A stretch of 64,000 nucleotides of DNA from Trichobilharzia szidati (GCA_944472155.2 OX235271.1:91401256-91465255), one strand, 5' to 3'; positions 49,915-60,439 are shown, counted from the first letter of the stretch. Notes: a model not told the origin generated them from the letters alone. Made by a program: numbers and translations.

Positions 49915-50065
49915 ACGGGAGGGGTTTGCTAGCCTCATGCCCAACCTTATCCCTTTACCAGTTTTATTACTGACTTAGTGAGGTAAAGGAGTGAGTCGGC
50001 CGGGGATGAAACCCCCAACCACAGGTGTGGCTGGCGAGCATTCTACCGCTCTGCCACCGACGCAC
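49915..50065 (-). repeat. SINE-like element with tRNA-Gly-derived head (minus strand)
   Basis: The minus strand from 50065 reads like tRNA-Gly(GCC): an A-box-like GTGGCAGAGCGG, then GTAGAATGCTCGCC, then a B-box-like GGGTTTCATCCCC (head about 49995-50065). The 3' side of the anticodon stem no longer pairs, so it is not a working tRNA. The body that follows (tttacctcactaagtcagt) matches the body of the plus-strand copy at 50187, showing a dispersed family. Confidence 0.7.
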
Positions 50066-50186
50066 AGTCCTTCACACTAACTGAATGTATTACTAAATGA
50101 TCACAGTGGCGAAATCAGAGTGAGTTAAACCATGTGTAAACTCATGTATACGACAACGCTTAGAAGTTTTACTAGTATCACACAAT

Positions 50187-50290
50187 GTATCAGTGGCACA
50201 GAGGTAGAATGATCGCCGACCAGGCATGTGGTCCGGGGTTCGGTCCCCGACCGATGCATTTCTTTGCCTCGCTAAGCCAGTGTAACAACA
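50187..50290 (+). repeat. SINE-like element with tRNA-Gly-derived head (plus strand)
   Basis: The head at 50187-50258 has an A-box-like AGTGGCACAGAGG and a B-box-like GGGGTTCGGTCCCCG with a paired T-arm. The anticodon stem is broken. The body (ctttgcctcgctaagccagt) matches the oppositely oriented copy 120 bases away. The 3' limit is unclear because it runs into the non-coding end of the gypsy fragment. Confidence 0.68.
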
Positions 50291-50572
50291 GAAGGCAAGA
50301 GTCAGGCAACAGATCGTTTATTAAGGAAAATCAACACATATTTATAGATTTTAATATACATTATTGTAGATTAGTGTTAGTAGAAAATACAGTCTTTTGA
50401 TTGGTTGTTTCTCACACAAAGTTAACCTTGCATCTCTTTGTGACTGTGTCAGATCATCTATATGTTAACTGTATCCGCCTACGCAAAGTCTGCTGTCCAT
50501 TTTTGACCTTGTTTTCACATGACTAATATTTGAGACATAAACATTGACCTCAATTACTATCTACCAATTTGG
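50291..50572 (-). other. 3' non-coding region downstream of gypsy pol fragment, possibly LTR remnant
   Basis: It follows the pol stop at 50573 on the minus strand. It contains an AATAAA-like signal (about 50325) and ends close to a 'tgttgttaca' edge at 50281, as an LTR might. No second copy exists in the window to prove LTR status. Confidence 0.3.
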
Positions 50573-50938
50573 CTAGCGACCATCTCTCACCACACTCGTC
50601 CCCCCGTCAAATAGTTTCGCGCGCAGGCGTTCCGACCTTCTGGGTGATGCATCCTCTAGTTGATGATTGTTACAGACCGCCTTGTCCCAATGCACCCATC
50701 GTTGGATCTGACTGGCGTTAACTCGTTTTTGTTTGTCACCTCTTCTGATGGTATATACTTGACCCCGTCTTTTTGTGACTGTGTATGGTCCTTCCCACTT
50801 TGGAAGGAGTTTGCGTGAACCTGGCCCGCATCCAACAGCATATCTTCTGTCTCTACACTTCACTTGGTCCCCGAATGAGAAGGTAATGCACTGAGTCTTT
50901 TCTCTCAGCTGAGACTTCGTGACATCCCTCCGCTGCTT
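50573..50938 (-). pseudogene. Gypsy pol C-terminal domain fragment
   Basis: In the same frame as the integrase piece after the TAG. It includes GDQVKCRDRRY, KWEGPYTV and a basic tail; this small SH3-like region helps bind DNA in gypsy integrases. It ends at the TGA or TAG at 50573-50575. Confidence 0.75.
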
Positions 50939-50941
50939 CTA

Positions 50942-51340
50942 CATTACATTCTTGACGGCTTCTTTCCGTTCTGCTTTTAATTTCGTCGTACTCCACTTTT
51001 GGTGAAGGGGCCAGGTTTCGTTGTGTATCGGTAATCGTGGTTTTCTACCATACATCAGTTGAAAGGGTGACTTTTTCGTTGTTTCCTGGGTGGTGGCACG
51101 ATGTGTTAGTAGGATCAGTGGCAGCTCCGTTTCCCAGTTACCGCCCTTCGAGGCCAGCCACTCCTTCAGCGTACGGTTGTTTCTCTCCGTCAGGCCATTC
51201 GTTTGCGGATGGTATGGGGTCGTTCGGATCCTCCTGATGCCCAGCTGTTGCAAACGGGAAGTAAATTCTACACTTTCAAAACACGGACCTTGGTCTGTCA
51301 GTATTGTCTTTGGTACGCCGTGGTCTGCAACGATGATTAT
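50942..51340 (-). pseudogene. Gypsy integrase core fragment
   Basis: About 133 codons covering the D,D-35-E core from the second Asp onwards. The spacing between TDQG and the TER glutamate fits the family's usual 35 residues. The downstream TAG truncates the protein before its C-terminal domain. Confidence 0.82.
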
Positions 51341-51449
51341 CATTATTTAGTTACGTTAGAACAAGTTTATCCAAGTACTATTCCAATCATAATTCTGTCT
51401 TTTGAATAACTTCGTAACATGGCGTTACCTTCTGGTTTTTAATTACTAA

Positions 51450-51960
51450 GTAAAGGTCGATATCCTTAAGGGTTTCTTGATAAAAAGATTAAATTGTCGC
51501 CAAAGTAAGTAAATATGTTCATATCTAGAAAATACTTCGATTTGAAGTTGTTTTTTTCTACTACCACAACACCAGGTGACTCACCAATTAGTCACTAAAA
51601 TTAGATCTGCCAAAGATAGTGTGCTCCGGACTTCTAGATATCATGAAGGAAGAACTATATCCATAGTTTAATAGGATTAGACGCATGATATCAATTCGAA
51701 ACTAGGTAACTACGATTCGCAGCTATAGAAAACACCACGTTACAATCTATTCCTTTAATCGTGTCAGTCAATGTGACATCACTTAAGACTAGAGAAGGAA
51801 CACCACTGGTTTTCAGAAAATCCATTTGTGTTCCTTAATATAATGTACATTCCGTAATTATAGGCAAACTAGGAAATGCACCAAGTCATTACATATATAC
51901 GAACAATAATTGAGCGTAAAACGGAGGGTCGATTTAAAGGAATGCCTGCTGGATATGGCC
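51450..51960 (+). repeat. Unnamed dispersed repeat D, copy 1
   Basis: It shares ordered blocks with 62830-63210: ctcaccaattagtcacta against ctcactaattgcagtcac; actatatccatagtttaata against gctatatccatagggttata; then tagacgca(g)tgatat, then the 'gtaattatag' block and 'aattgagcg'. Divergence is high and no coding potential is visible. The family is not recognised. Confidence 0.6.
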
Positions 51961-52758
51961 CAGGGTTCACATGAAGGAATGTGTGTAAAGCGTCGCATTT
52001 CGCCAGCCTTTCGTCTACATGACTCAATGATCGGCTTCCATATATAACAAATGCTCAGTCCATGAATTCTACTTCCTCCTGCAGAAATTTTACAAAAAAA
52101 GGATACCGTGCTGGGATGTTGTGCCGTGTTACACTAGAGTTCCTCAGTTTAAAGGTAAATCACACTTAATGATATCAGTATTATCGCTTTTAGTTGAAAT
52201 AGTAATTCGACTGTGTTACTGATGCTTTTGGCTGGATTCCTCGGTAACAAGTATTGTTCCCCATGAGAATGCATTGAAGAAACCGTGCAGGGAGCTATTG
52301 CAGCTTCGTTGAAAATTGAATACAAGCATTTCATTTATACAAGATGTAAACAATAATGAATACACTATTAATTCACTGCGCTGAGCCCTACATTACTCTA
52401 TAAAATTTTCTTGTTTTGAAATGAAATATATATATTGTGTCAGTCACTGCAAATACACATTAACATCTAAATCTCATACGCCTTCCGACTCAGTACTCAA
52501 TATAATAATAGTTAGGTAGTTATTTACGAATGCCATTAGAAGTATTTCATGGACCACGAGTAGCATTTCGTACCAGGCAGAAGTATGGGCACATATTGAA
52601 ATTATTTTCGATAACTAATACGACGAGTTTAGCTTTTTTCAAATATATATGCACCTATAAACGCAGTGGAAAGATAATGACGAATTGTTATCACAAGCAT
52701 TGTATTTACTACGTAGGAAATGTTATTACAGGCAAACTTCACAACAACATGTAGAAGT
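51961..52758. other. Unassigned intergenic or intronic DNA
   Basis: AT-rich, with short open frames only. No motif was recognised on either strand. Confidence 0.4.
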
Positions 52759-53093
52759 ACCGTTACGTATGACACGATCAACTTACTGCGGCACTCAAAA
52801 ATAGTTCCCATTAGCTTTTGTTCTCCTTTCTGTGTTACTATTATAATTTTGCTCACCTCTTCTATTACACACTAATTTTATATTTCGTATCCTGTGGTGC
52901 ATCGTTTAAAATGTGATTGCAACGCTGTTCTTTCTTATTTCTTTTTATTCATCTATTTTTTATTGTTGTTGCTTTTCTTTTTTAAAATCTTGTAAAATTT
53001 ATGAGGTAATTAGATGCAATATTGTAATGCACGCTGAAAATTCCATACCTGTACCACAAATACTGTTTGGAATAAAGCTATTATTATTATTAA
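52759..53093 (+). mobile_element. Dispersed copy of the array's (TTA)n-ended element tail
   Basis: It begins at 'cgtatgacacgatcaactta' and follows the array spacer to 'ggaataaagc' plus five TTA repeats, with scattered substitutions and small indels. It starts within the element relative to the array copy, as expected of a 5'-truncated insertion. It shows that this part of the array unit is a mobile sequence older than or independent of the array. Confidence 0.75.
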
Positions 53094-53337
53094 GTCTTTC
53101 ATTTCATTGCATCAGTGATATAAGCGTACTAATTGAACTACGGCCCGAAGTGAATAATCTCAAGGCGTCATACCAACAACTTTGTGGTAGGTGGATGTAT
53201 TGAAAGACTGCTTGCAGACACATTGTAAGACGACATCTAGTAGAATGTCTACTAAGAGTGACAACCTGCAATGAAGAAGACAAAAATGAAGCAATTAGGA
53301 GACACATAATGCATAAGATAAGTTCTTTTGATATAAG

Positions 53338-53475
53338 TATAGAACTTGGGCACTGTGGTGGAGTATAACTCCATTATAGATTAGATATTATTTTGATAAA
53401 TCACTCAGTGTTGTACAGTAATATTATCTGATGACGTTTCGAGCACAAATTATTGCTCATAGTCATATCATATCA
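53338..53475 (-). mobile_element. Penelope-like element 3' end, short copy
   Basis: It matches the terminal part of the Penelope relic at 43915-44045 in the same orientation, including 'ctgatgacgtttcgagcaca' and the 'cactgtggtggagtataact' end. Only the last codons (NNLCSKR region) and the 3' non-coding part are present. Confidence 0.7.
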
Positions 53476-54481
53476 CACAAATTCTTGCTTCATTTGTTTA
53501 AATGAGTATTTCATTTAAGCGTACTACAGGTTTAAAAAAATTGCCCATCTCATTTACTTCTATTCGCACAATCCGTGTTACTGACTTTTGGTTCATGGTT
53601 TCTTCTTCGGTGCACTTTAGCTGGACAATTTAAGGAATTGGCAAATGCATAGAATACTTAAGAAACTGCAATAATTATTGTGTAAGCCAATTAACACTGG
53701 AGTGAGTTGTGACACTAGGCAGCTATAGTAACCAAGCTGACTGACTGATTTTTAACATGGAACTCAGCAAAGAAGTCCAGCAGTTCGATTTGTTACATGC
53801 CACAATTGAAAAATATTATATTTAGTCGGTAATAACAAAAACATATTTCATAAGGTGTGTTTCGACTTCGCATTTGGGCTACGGGATAAAATAAACTAAC
53901 TCATGAGATTTAACGAGACAGAGTGTGAGAGTTATAATAATAATAATAATTTATATTTTCATATAAGCATAAAGTTACATGAAAATGCATGCCATTTTTA
54001 CAGGCACGATCAAGCATGATATAATATCAAATAGTAGATTGTCTACAAGTCAATAATGTTTCAACAGCTAAATATTTGATATATATATATATATATACAC
54101 TCATTGTCTGACCCAGGCCGTATGATTATTGAATTGTACAGTAGTCCTCCAGGTTGCGCGGGAAAATCGACTCCGTTTCGTTTTCAACCCGTGTTTGTAG
54201 GCATACGATAACCAAACAATATTGAGGTAAGTACAACGTTTAAGAGGGATAGTAACCTGTTTTAGAAAAGTAAAGGTGCTAAGATGAATCATTAAAGTGT
54301 AATGAAATAGGTAAATGTAATGTATCATTAATAGATGCATTCTTAAAGGAAATACAATGGGAGACTATAATCCCTAGGTTGACAAAGTTCATTTGCAATG
54401 TATAATGCTACCCATATAGGTCTTACTATCATGATGTCCACTTTTGGTTTTAATACAATTATCCACAAGCCAATTCTTTTT
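53476..54481. other. Unassigned DNA before the LTR element
   Basis: It contains a TAA run (about 53935-53950) and a (TA)n run (about 54079-54095). A minus-strand open frame at 54101-54340 has a basic C-terminus of unknown origin. Nothing further was recognised. Confidence 0.4.
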
Positions 54482-54485
54482 ACTT

Positions 54486-54837
54486 TTTAGGGGGCTGTAG
54501 GTATCGACGTTCGCGAGTTGTACGGATTATACTAACGCAAGATCTTATACCAACAACTTCTATAGTGTTCGTTCTTCGAGTACCAAATGGTAAAGCAAAA
54601 GACCAGATTTTGTCGTCCAAAGTACGTATTATATTTCGGGACAAAATCGCGGGTAGAGGTGAATGCTTAGCTAGCTAGTAATCGTGCACGCACGTGACAC
54701 GACGAAGCACCAAATGGCGGGGATGCTTGACCGTAAGCCTTCAGCTAAACAAGTCGACTTAAACAGTGATGGTCAGCATCCAATGTTGAGTGATGATTGC
54801 TGTGGTTAATAATTTTGGGGAATTATTTACCGCTACA
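54486..54837 (-). repeat. 3' LTR of the CsRn1-like element
   Basis: Same length and sequence as the 5' LTR except for the three terminal differences. It is preceded on the minus strand by a G-rich polypurine tract (about 54838-54853) and followed by the target duplication. Confidence 0.92.
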
Positions 54838-54870
54838 GCTCACTCCCCCCCTAGTGGGTTTGTGAGGACC

Positions 54871-55152
54871 CTAAGACATGACCAGCCGGAAGTAAAAAAA
54901 TCTCGATGGTTCCCTGATGGGTGAAAAAAATCTTCCGAGCGGCTTGATCGAGAGCCTGCTGGTCTGTCTGCCTATGCTAATAGGGTGTCTGTACATAGCT
55001 TCCTCGATGTTGTTCGTTGGATCCCGTGCTTCGTTTGTTTCCTGTCCAGTGCCCGTTGCACCTGGAAAAGAAAACAAGAATGCTGAGAACCTTGTCAAGA
55101 AAAATGTACCAAATAAGCGTGTTTTTTTTACCAAAATAAATATGACATGCAT
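54871..55152 (-). pseudogene. Open frame after pol in the CsRn1-like element, function unknown
   Basis: About 93 codons between the pol stop and the polypurine tract. The second half follows an acceptor-like 'cttttccag' and reads GATGTGQETNEARDPTNN, then a basic stretch (SIGRQTSRLSIKPLGRFF). There is no signal peptide pattern strong enough to call an env-like gene. It may be a spliced extra exon or a residue of the deleted region. Confidence 0.35.
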
Positions 55153-55292
55153 CTACTATACAGTAAAATAATGTAAAGTTCAAAATATCGGGGGAAAAAT
55201 ATACATCTAATTTAATTTTTTGTACGGTCATAGGAAAAATATCATTTATTTGTGTTAAATGACGCAACATAAAAAATTGATGTGTCACTCAG

Positions 55293-56150
55293 TTATGTGA
55301 AATAGGTGTGAAGGTATTCTGGGAATCTAACGTGACGTCCAGAACGCGTTTTCTTAGGGTGATCGACCGAAGTAGCCAGTGGGCGAATGCCCTGACAGTC
55401 AATAGTGTGACCCAGAAAATCGAGTGAGTCAACGCCTATTTGACACTTCTGTATATTGATGGTAACACCATGTTGGCGTAACCTTTCAAATGCCAAGTCC
55501 AAGTGTCTAAGGTGAGTTTCCTTATCTGGACTGGCAATGAGGCAGTCGTCTAAGTATGCGTATACAAAGTCGAGACCGCGAAATACTTCATCGATGAAGC
55601 GTTGGAATGTTTGGGCCGCATTCCGGAGGCCGAATGGCATACGTAGGAATTCGAAAAGTCCGAAAGGCGTGATGATAGCCGTTTTCGGAATATCTTCCGT
55701 TGCCATCGGGATTTGGTTATATGCTTTAACCAAGTCGATTTTGGAGAACATAGATACTCCAGATAACGTTGCCGTCAAGTCGTGTATGTGAGGCAATGGG
55801 TAGCAATCGGGGGTAGTTTTGGCGTTCACTCGCCGGTAATCACCAGTGGGTCGCCAATCGTTGCTATCCCTTTTCGGTACCATATGCAACGGGGATGCCC
55901 ATGGACTATTCGATGGCCGAATGATGCCAAGGGTGAGCATATGATCGAATTCGTTTCTGGCAATTCTCAGTTTGTCAGGGGTCAGTCGTCGTGCTTTAGA
56001 TGTCACGGGCTGTCCTGAGGTTATGATGTGGTGCATAACATTGCTGGTTATGCACGGGAGATCGTTAGATGGGCAATTGAGTTCCGGATATTTGTCAACA
56101 ATCGGTTGAAATGTTGGATCGAGGATTGCTTTCATCTTAACGATTGACAA
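55293..56150 (-). pseudogene. Reverse transcriptase of the CsRn1-like element, fused in frame to the pol tail
   Basis: About 285 open codons. RT blocks in order: ARRLTPDKL, GIIRPSNSPWASPLHMVPK, DWRPTGDYRRVN, FSKIDLVKAYNQIPM (motif A Asp), TPFGLFEFLRMPFGLRNAAQ, and YAYLDDCLIASP (YLDD catalytic box), then FLGHTI. Directly after GIRPLATSVD the frame joins a basic tail, KKTRSGRHVRFPEYL, of the kind found at the extreme C-terminus of gypsy pol. The thumb, RNase H and integrase are therefore deleted without loss of frame. RT copies the element RNA into DNA; this version lacks RNase H and integrase. Confidence 0.88.
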
Positions 56151-56532
56151 GCTGGGGCTACGTAAGTTATGCCCTTGATAGACAAACTAGTAGTGTTGTC
56201 AATTAATCGTTTACGGCGGACGTCTACGAGCAAATCATGATGATTAAGTAGGTCCGTGCCAATGATGGGCATTGTGACGTCAGCGATTAGGAAAATCCAC
56301 TGAATAGGTTTGCGTAAACCTACGTTCAGATAGACGTATTTCCAACCATAGGTTGCAATTGGTTTTCCATTTGCAGCCTGTAGGTTGAAGTTAGGATCCT
56401 TCTGTCGATCTGCTGCTGTAGCAGGAAGGACGCTGACTTCGGCGCCTGTGTCGACTAAATATCTAGTCTGGCTAATTACATCATGGATGTAAAGTAAGCG
56501 GCTAGTGCCACCGGCGACGGTTGCCGCTAACT
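56141..56532 (-). pseudogene. Aspartic protease domain of the CsRn1-like element
   Basis: The frame is shifted by -1 relative to Gag and opens at the Gag stop. The active site reads LVDTGAEVSVLPA (about 56455-56417), then IGTDLLNHHDLLVD, the second conserved block of retropepsins. The frame ends at a TGA next to the reverse transcriptase start, which lies in another frame. Whether the Gag/protease shift is a natural frameshift or decay cannot be told from one copy. Confidence 0.8.
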
Positions 56533-57345
56533 CGTGCCGGCGGGATAGTTTCCCACAGACTTGGAGGCTTTGCCGAAATCACAAGGTTTTCGACAACATT
56601 TCGCTTCCTTGCCATAGGTGTTGTGATACCAACACCAGTCAGGATTTTTGAGAGAGCGTGTGTTGGACTTAGATCGTCCACGTGCGCTTTGCCGTCGAGG
56701 GGATTTGGAACGACGATAGGAGGAATTGCTAGGCTTGTTTGACCTAAGCATCTGCTGGACGGAGTTGATTAACTCTATCATTGCAGAATCCTTACTCGAA
56801 GTCTGTTCGGTAACAGAGTATACTTCGGTTACTGGCCGTTTCGTTATCTCTAGAATTCTATCTGCAGAGACAGCTAAGTCATCTATGAGAACACTTTGAA
56901 GTGTCACAAGTACAGTCTAAACTGACTGTGGCAGTTTGGATAAAAATAGTTCTCTGAACAGTCCTTCATCGAAATGACTTTGGCCAATGATCTCTTTCAT
57001 TCTTGCCAGCATGTTCACGGCTGACTGATCTCCTAACTCGATGTTACGAAATAACTCATCCAGACGTTGTCGATCTGTGAGAACGTTTCTCTTGAGGAGG
57101 GATGCTTTGAGCAACTCGTAGGAGTTACTTACCGACATCTGCAGAGTTACGCACCTGCTGAATTCCCGCGGTAGGGCGTGAATAACTGAGAGGAACTGTG
57201 AACGTTGATCAGTAATGCCATGTTCACAAAAATCAGACTCAGCAATCTGAAACCACGTTTCAGCATTATCTGGCCAATATGGTACTAGCTGGTTTGTTTT
57301 GGCGGTTGAGCGAATCTGAATAACCTTGGGGCTAGGATCACTCAT
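56527..57345 (-). pseudogene. Gag of the CsRn1-like element (one premature stop)
   Basis: It starts at the ATG of MSDPSPKVIQIR, with typical capsid-like words (YWPDNAETWFQIAE, LFRELFLSKLP). A TAG at 56917-56919 interrupts the frame after about 142 codons. The same frame then continues for about 129 codons through a basic linker to the zinc finger WCWYHNTYGKEAKCC...PC. This CHCC box is the hallmark of CsRn1-clade Gag, in place of the usual CCHC. It packages element RNA. The ATG at 57345 is chosen because the longer frame to 57390 runs through untranslated leader without a better start. Confidence 0.85.
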
Positions 57346-57439
57346 GACGAAAAGTATGCCGATAACAATATAGCACAAGAATAAACACAAAAAGGAACGA
57401 ACTCACCGGGATTATCTGCGTGTAAATTAAAGATGAAGT

Positions 57440-57457
57440 TCGTGGTTGGGCTCACCA
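57440..57457 (-). other. Primer-binding site, tRNA-Trp-like
   Basis: On the minus strand TGGTGAGCCCAACC follows the LTR after one base. It resembles the complement of the tRNA-Trp 3' end (TGGTGACCCCGAC), the primer reported for the CsRn1 clade, with a few mismatches. Confidence 0.55.
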
Positions 57458-57458
57458 G

Positions 57459-57810
57459 TTTAGGGGGTTACAGGTATCGACGTTCGCGAGTTGTACGGAT
57501 TATACTAACGCAAGATCTTATACCAACAACTTCTATAGTGTTCGTTCTTCGAGTACCAAATGGTAAAGCAAAAGACCAGATTTTGTCGTCCAAAGTACGT
57601 ATTATATTTCGGGACAAAATCGCGGGTAGAGGTGAATGCTTAGCTAGCTAGTAATCGTGCACGCACGTGACACGACGAAGCACCAAATGGCGGGGATGCT
57701 TGACCGTAAGCCTTCAGCTAAACAAGTCGACTTAAACAGTGATGGTCAGCATCCAATGTTGAGTGATGATTGCTGTGGTTAATAATTTTGGGGAATTATT
57801 TACCGCTACA
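57459..57810 (-). repeat. 5' LTR of the CsRn1-like element
   Basis: Reads TGTAGCGGTAAATAATTCCC at its 5' end (minus strand) and finishes CCCCCTAAA beside the primer-binding site. It differs from the 3' LTR only at three bases within the last 14 nucleotides of its 3' end, as far as I could compare by eye. Confidence 0.92.
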
Positions 57811-57999
57811 ACTTCATATCTCGGGTAAGAGGAGAAATTATTGTAAGTTAACTCTTTTTTTAGTTAGACAAGAAACAAATGAAAAAATGCGATTATCATT
57901 TGTTGACATTTTACTTATTTTTATCCACGTTTTAGCATTTCATTACACCTGGACTATAGATCATTCTGCCAGACTGACTTTAAACATAGAAGCTTGCAC

Positions 58000-58460
58000 A
58001 CAAGTGCACCCGTTTAGGTTATCACATTCCATGTGGCACACAAGGGTAGAGAAATAAGAAATTAAATGGAACTCTAATGAGTTTTAATGTGATGGAAAAC
58101 GAACAGTGATATGGAAAAAACATAAGGGTCGCACAGATATGTGAGATTACACAGAGTGAATGCATCTGTGTCATTAACAACGTTCGGAGTCACATTTCTA
58201 CTTAACATTAAGCTTAACCCCAATATTACTCACCATATTAGACTACTTGACACATAAGAAATGGCACGGACACTATGATCACAAACCAGTATTCTTTTCA
58301 TATCTTCCAGTTTCAATGGTCACTTCTCACAGCCTAAGTGAACATTATCATCAGCATACACTAAGCTGACGAGATTGTTCCACTATAAGCCCCTAAAGTC
58401 AATGACAGACAATTCTATTAATACACGTATGATGAAAGTGAACTGAAATAAGGACGACAG
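58000..58460 (-). mobile_element. Old, highly decayed RTE relic
   Basis: It aligns by eye with the RTE element at 46085-47340, in the same order and strand. Blocks include: cttcca(g)tttca-tgt(c)acttctcacagcc; 'gcatacactaagctgacgag' against 'gcatactctaggttaacgag' (the YADD region); and 'gatgcattca' near the 3' end. Indels are many and no frame survives. Confidence 0.6.
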
Positions 58461-59454
58461 TTGTAGAAATGAGCCCTGTATTATATCCTTCTTGGAAATA
58501 TCAGTTCCCTCATAGTTAAGTTTCAGTATTAAGTGAATGGAATGCAAGCTACAGATTCATGAAATTCACATACTGATGTACTACTTTTCCAGAATTATAG
58601 TTAATGTCTCCTCAGTAAAGTGAGAAATGGGCATTGTACTTGTGTAAACTCAAAAGGCTGTGAACTGTTGCCAGTGAAAATGACATCAATTCTTGGAATT
58701 ACCAGTTATAATTTTAGCTCGATCGCATGCAACATTCAGAATGGCTACTTGATGAACATCGAATCTATACAGTAAGCACAGAAGATTTAGTACAACATGC
58801 ACACTCCTGATTTCACTGTGAAGCATCCATGCCAAGTGCATTGCTTTAAAGTAATGCATTTAGGGGCCTGCACAGTTCACAAATTAACTCACAACACAGA
58901 AGTGGAAAAACTTATATTTACCTAGCTTAATATAGCGAATCTTGTGAAGTAACTTTCTTATGCAGAAGAGAAGAGCAAGATATTCATAATCTTTTGCTAC
59001 ATATGGAATCGCAGTGAAACTCGATGCGCAACAGTACATACATATAAACTGAAAAACAAAGTAGAATTCACTTGAAAATGAATGAGAGTTAAGTTGATAA
59101 GCTGAGTAGAACTCACTTAAAAAATAAACGAAAATGGAGTTAGCAACAGTCGTCATGAGGGTAGAGATTTAATAGAGGGTGGGGGTAGAAAATAATGCAA
59201 TTAAGAAACAGACAAACAAAGAAGAAAGAGGTAAGACAAAATTACGTATTTGGTGTTGAGATAAATCAGGACCATTGTAGATTTAGTGACTTAACAAACT
59301 TCTTTTGTATGCAGAGTTCAGGATTCAATATGTGAATTGCCATTGCTTCTGCAGTTTGAAGAAGTTTGATTCGTACTCTTTCAGCAAGACTCCCATGTAT
59401 TGTGTAGATAACTGAGAAGTTGTTTTGTTTGAAAAGTTTGAAGTTGTTTGTTTT
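58461..59454. other. Unassigned intergenic or intronic DNA
   Basis: No gene or repeat recognised. A minus-strand open frame at 58884-59156 is Phe/Tyr/Ser-rich without a motif. Confidence 0.4.
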
Positions 59455-59535
59455 GAAAAACGAAGTCCTCCTTATCTTCTGAACAACTTATCCTCATTCC
59501 AGGATAATAAATTTCTTCCACCTATGAGCCTAAGA
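59455..59535 (-). repeat. Unnamed dispersed repeat E, copy 1
   Basis: Its reverse complement matches 63330-63405: 'ttattatcctg', then 'aggataagttgttcagaag', then 'taaggaggac'. The two copies point in opposite directions. Confidence 0.6.
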
Positions 59536-60439
59536 TATGTCCATGAAATCGCACACTGAGGACAGCGGCACAAACGTCTTACGGGGAAGCCGAGCACTTG
59601 AAGGTCACATATGCACATTGTGATTGGTAGATATTCCTTTGCAAAAACTTTGTGTCCAATACGTATTACATGTTACTGAGGCAAGTTTTGAAATAGCATT
59701 AATAAAATCAGGTATACATTATATTTTTCAGCTTAAGGGAGCAAATTAATCAATATGCATAAATTTCACAGATATGACAAGCATTGCACCCACGGCAACA
59801 GTAAAGAATAGACATCAACTTCGGACGACCTTGAGCATAGCCAATAAGATTTTTCTGGGGTGAAAAGTGTATCAAAGATATATATCGGCTGAAATTATCC
59901 CGCATGCTCAAGGTCATTGATGGAGTGAGACGCTCAAAGGTCATTTTCGTCCATGTTAGTCGGTTATGTTGGATCGCAGTTCCGTAGCCGTTCGTTTACA
60001 CATTGGTTTTACGTTCTGTTGGCATTTATAGGTGATTCCCATGTACTGATAGTATTCATTTGTAAAATAGTACTGTTCTTCACACGAAAATAGCCACATT
60101 TTGACGTAGTCTTCATTGGATGACAATATGTCGAAAGCTGCAGCTTATACAAGAAATAAACTATTTGTGTAGATGACATTATCCCCCAACTACCCCATCT
60201 TCTTCATTGTAGAGATGTTTTGACGCATTCAGCATGAAACATTAATCATTACAACCAATATGCTAAGTGTGTCGCAGTCAGATTACATGACGCGGACACC
60301 AACATAACTAGCCAGGAAATGAGAATTCCTATCTATCCAGAAAATATATAACAAAATTTTATGAAAAATTATTGACAAAAAAAATTTGCCGAGAGAAATT
60401 TCAACCAACATGTCGGATAAGTCCAGCCTATATATCAGA
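59536..60439. other. Unassigned DNA
   Basis: No motif recognised. An open frame at 59750-59944 (minus) ends in a Cys-rich stretch (CCRGCNACHIC) but is short, isolated and without splice support. Confidence 0.4.

Larger units (their letters stand above)
50573..51340 (-). mobile_element. Gypsy-type LTR retrotransposon, 3' pol fragment (integrase core and C-terminus)
   Basis: The minus strand encodes the second half of a retroviral-type integrase core: ILTDQGPCFES (second catalytic Asp) and YHPQTNGLTERNNRTLKEWL (catalytic Glu), then a C-terminal region with KWEGPYTVTKRRGQVYTI and SERLRAKLF, as at the end of gypsy polyproteins. One in-frame TAG at 50939-50941 divides the otherwise continuous frame. 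The fragment starts abruptly at about 51340, so the first integrase Asp, RNase H, RT and 5' parts are missing. The residue pattern is unlike the CsRn1-type element at 54486, so it is probably a different family. Confidence 0.85.
54482..57814 (-). mobile_element. CsRn1-like gypsy LTR retrotransposon, internally deleted
   Basis: Two 352-bp LTRs enclose 2.62 kb of internal DNA. The 4-bp 'actt' at 54482-54485 and 57811-57814 is a perfect target-site duplication, typical of gypsy elements. In minus-strand order: 5' LTR, a primer-binding site TGGTGAGCCC that starts one base after the LTR, Gag with a CHCC zinc finger, protease, reverse transcriptase, a short pol tail, a post-pol region, a G-rich polypurine tract and the 3' LTR. 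RNase H and most of the integrase are missing, so it is non-autonomous. Gag also has a premature stop. The LTRs are almost identical, so insertion is recent. Confidence 0.92.

Noticed and set aside
49995..50065. Functional tRNA-Gly gene
   Set aside because: The anticodon stem is unpaired and a shared non-tRNA body follows, so a SINE-like element is more likely.
51037..51409. Plus-strand open frames over the gypsy fragment
   Set aside because: They are antisense to the clear integrase coding sequence on the minus strand.
53427..53450. Hammerhead-ribozyme-like words (CTGATGA and CGAAAC) in the Penelope-type repeat
   Set aside because: The two core words lie on opposite strands and cannot form a hammerhead core together; no stem II is present between them. 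They are part of the Penelope 3' end.
55537..56018. Plus-strand open frames over the CsRn1-like pol
   Set aside because: They are shadows of the minus-strand reverse transcriptase and protease.
59750..59944. Possible small Cys-rich protein on the minus strand
   Set aside because: Isolated, short, with no signal peptide, splice sites or family motif that I can support.
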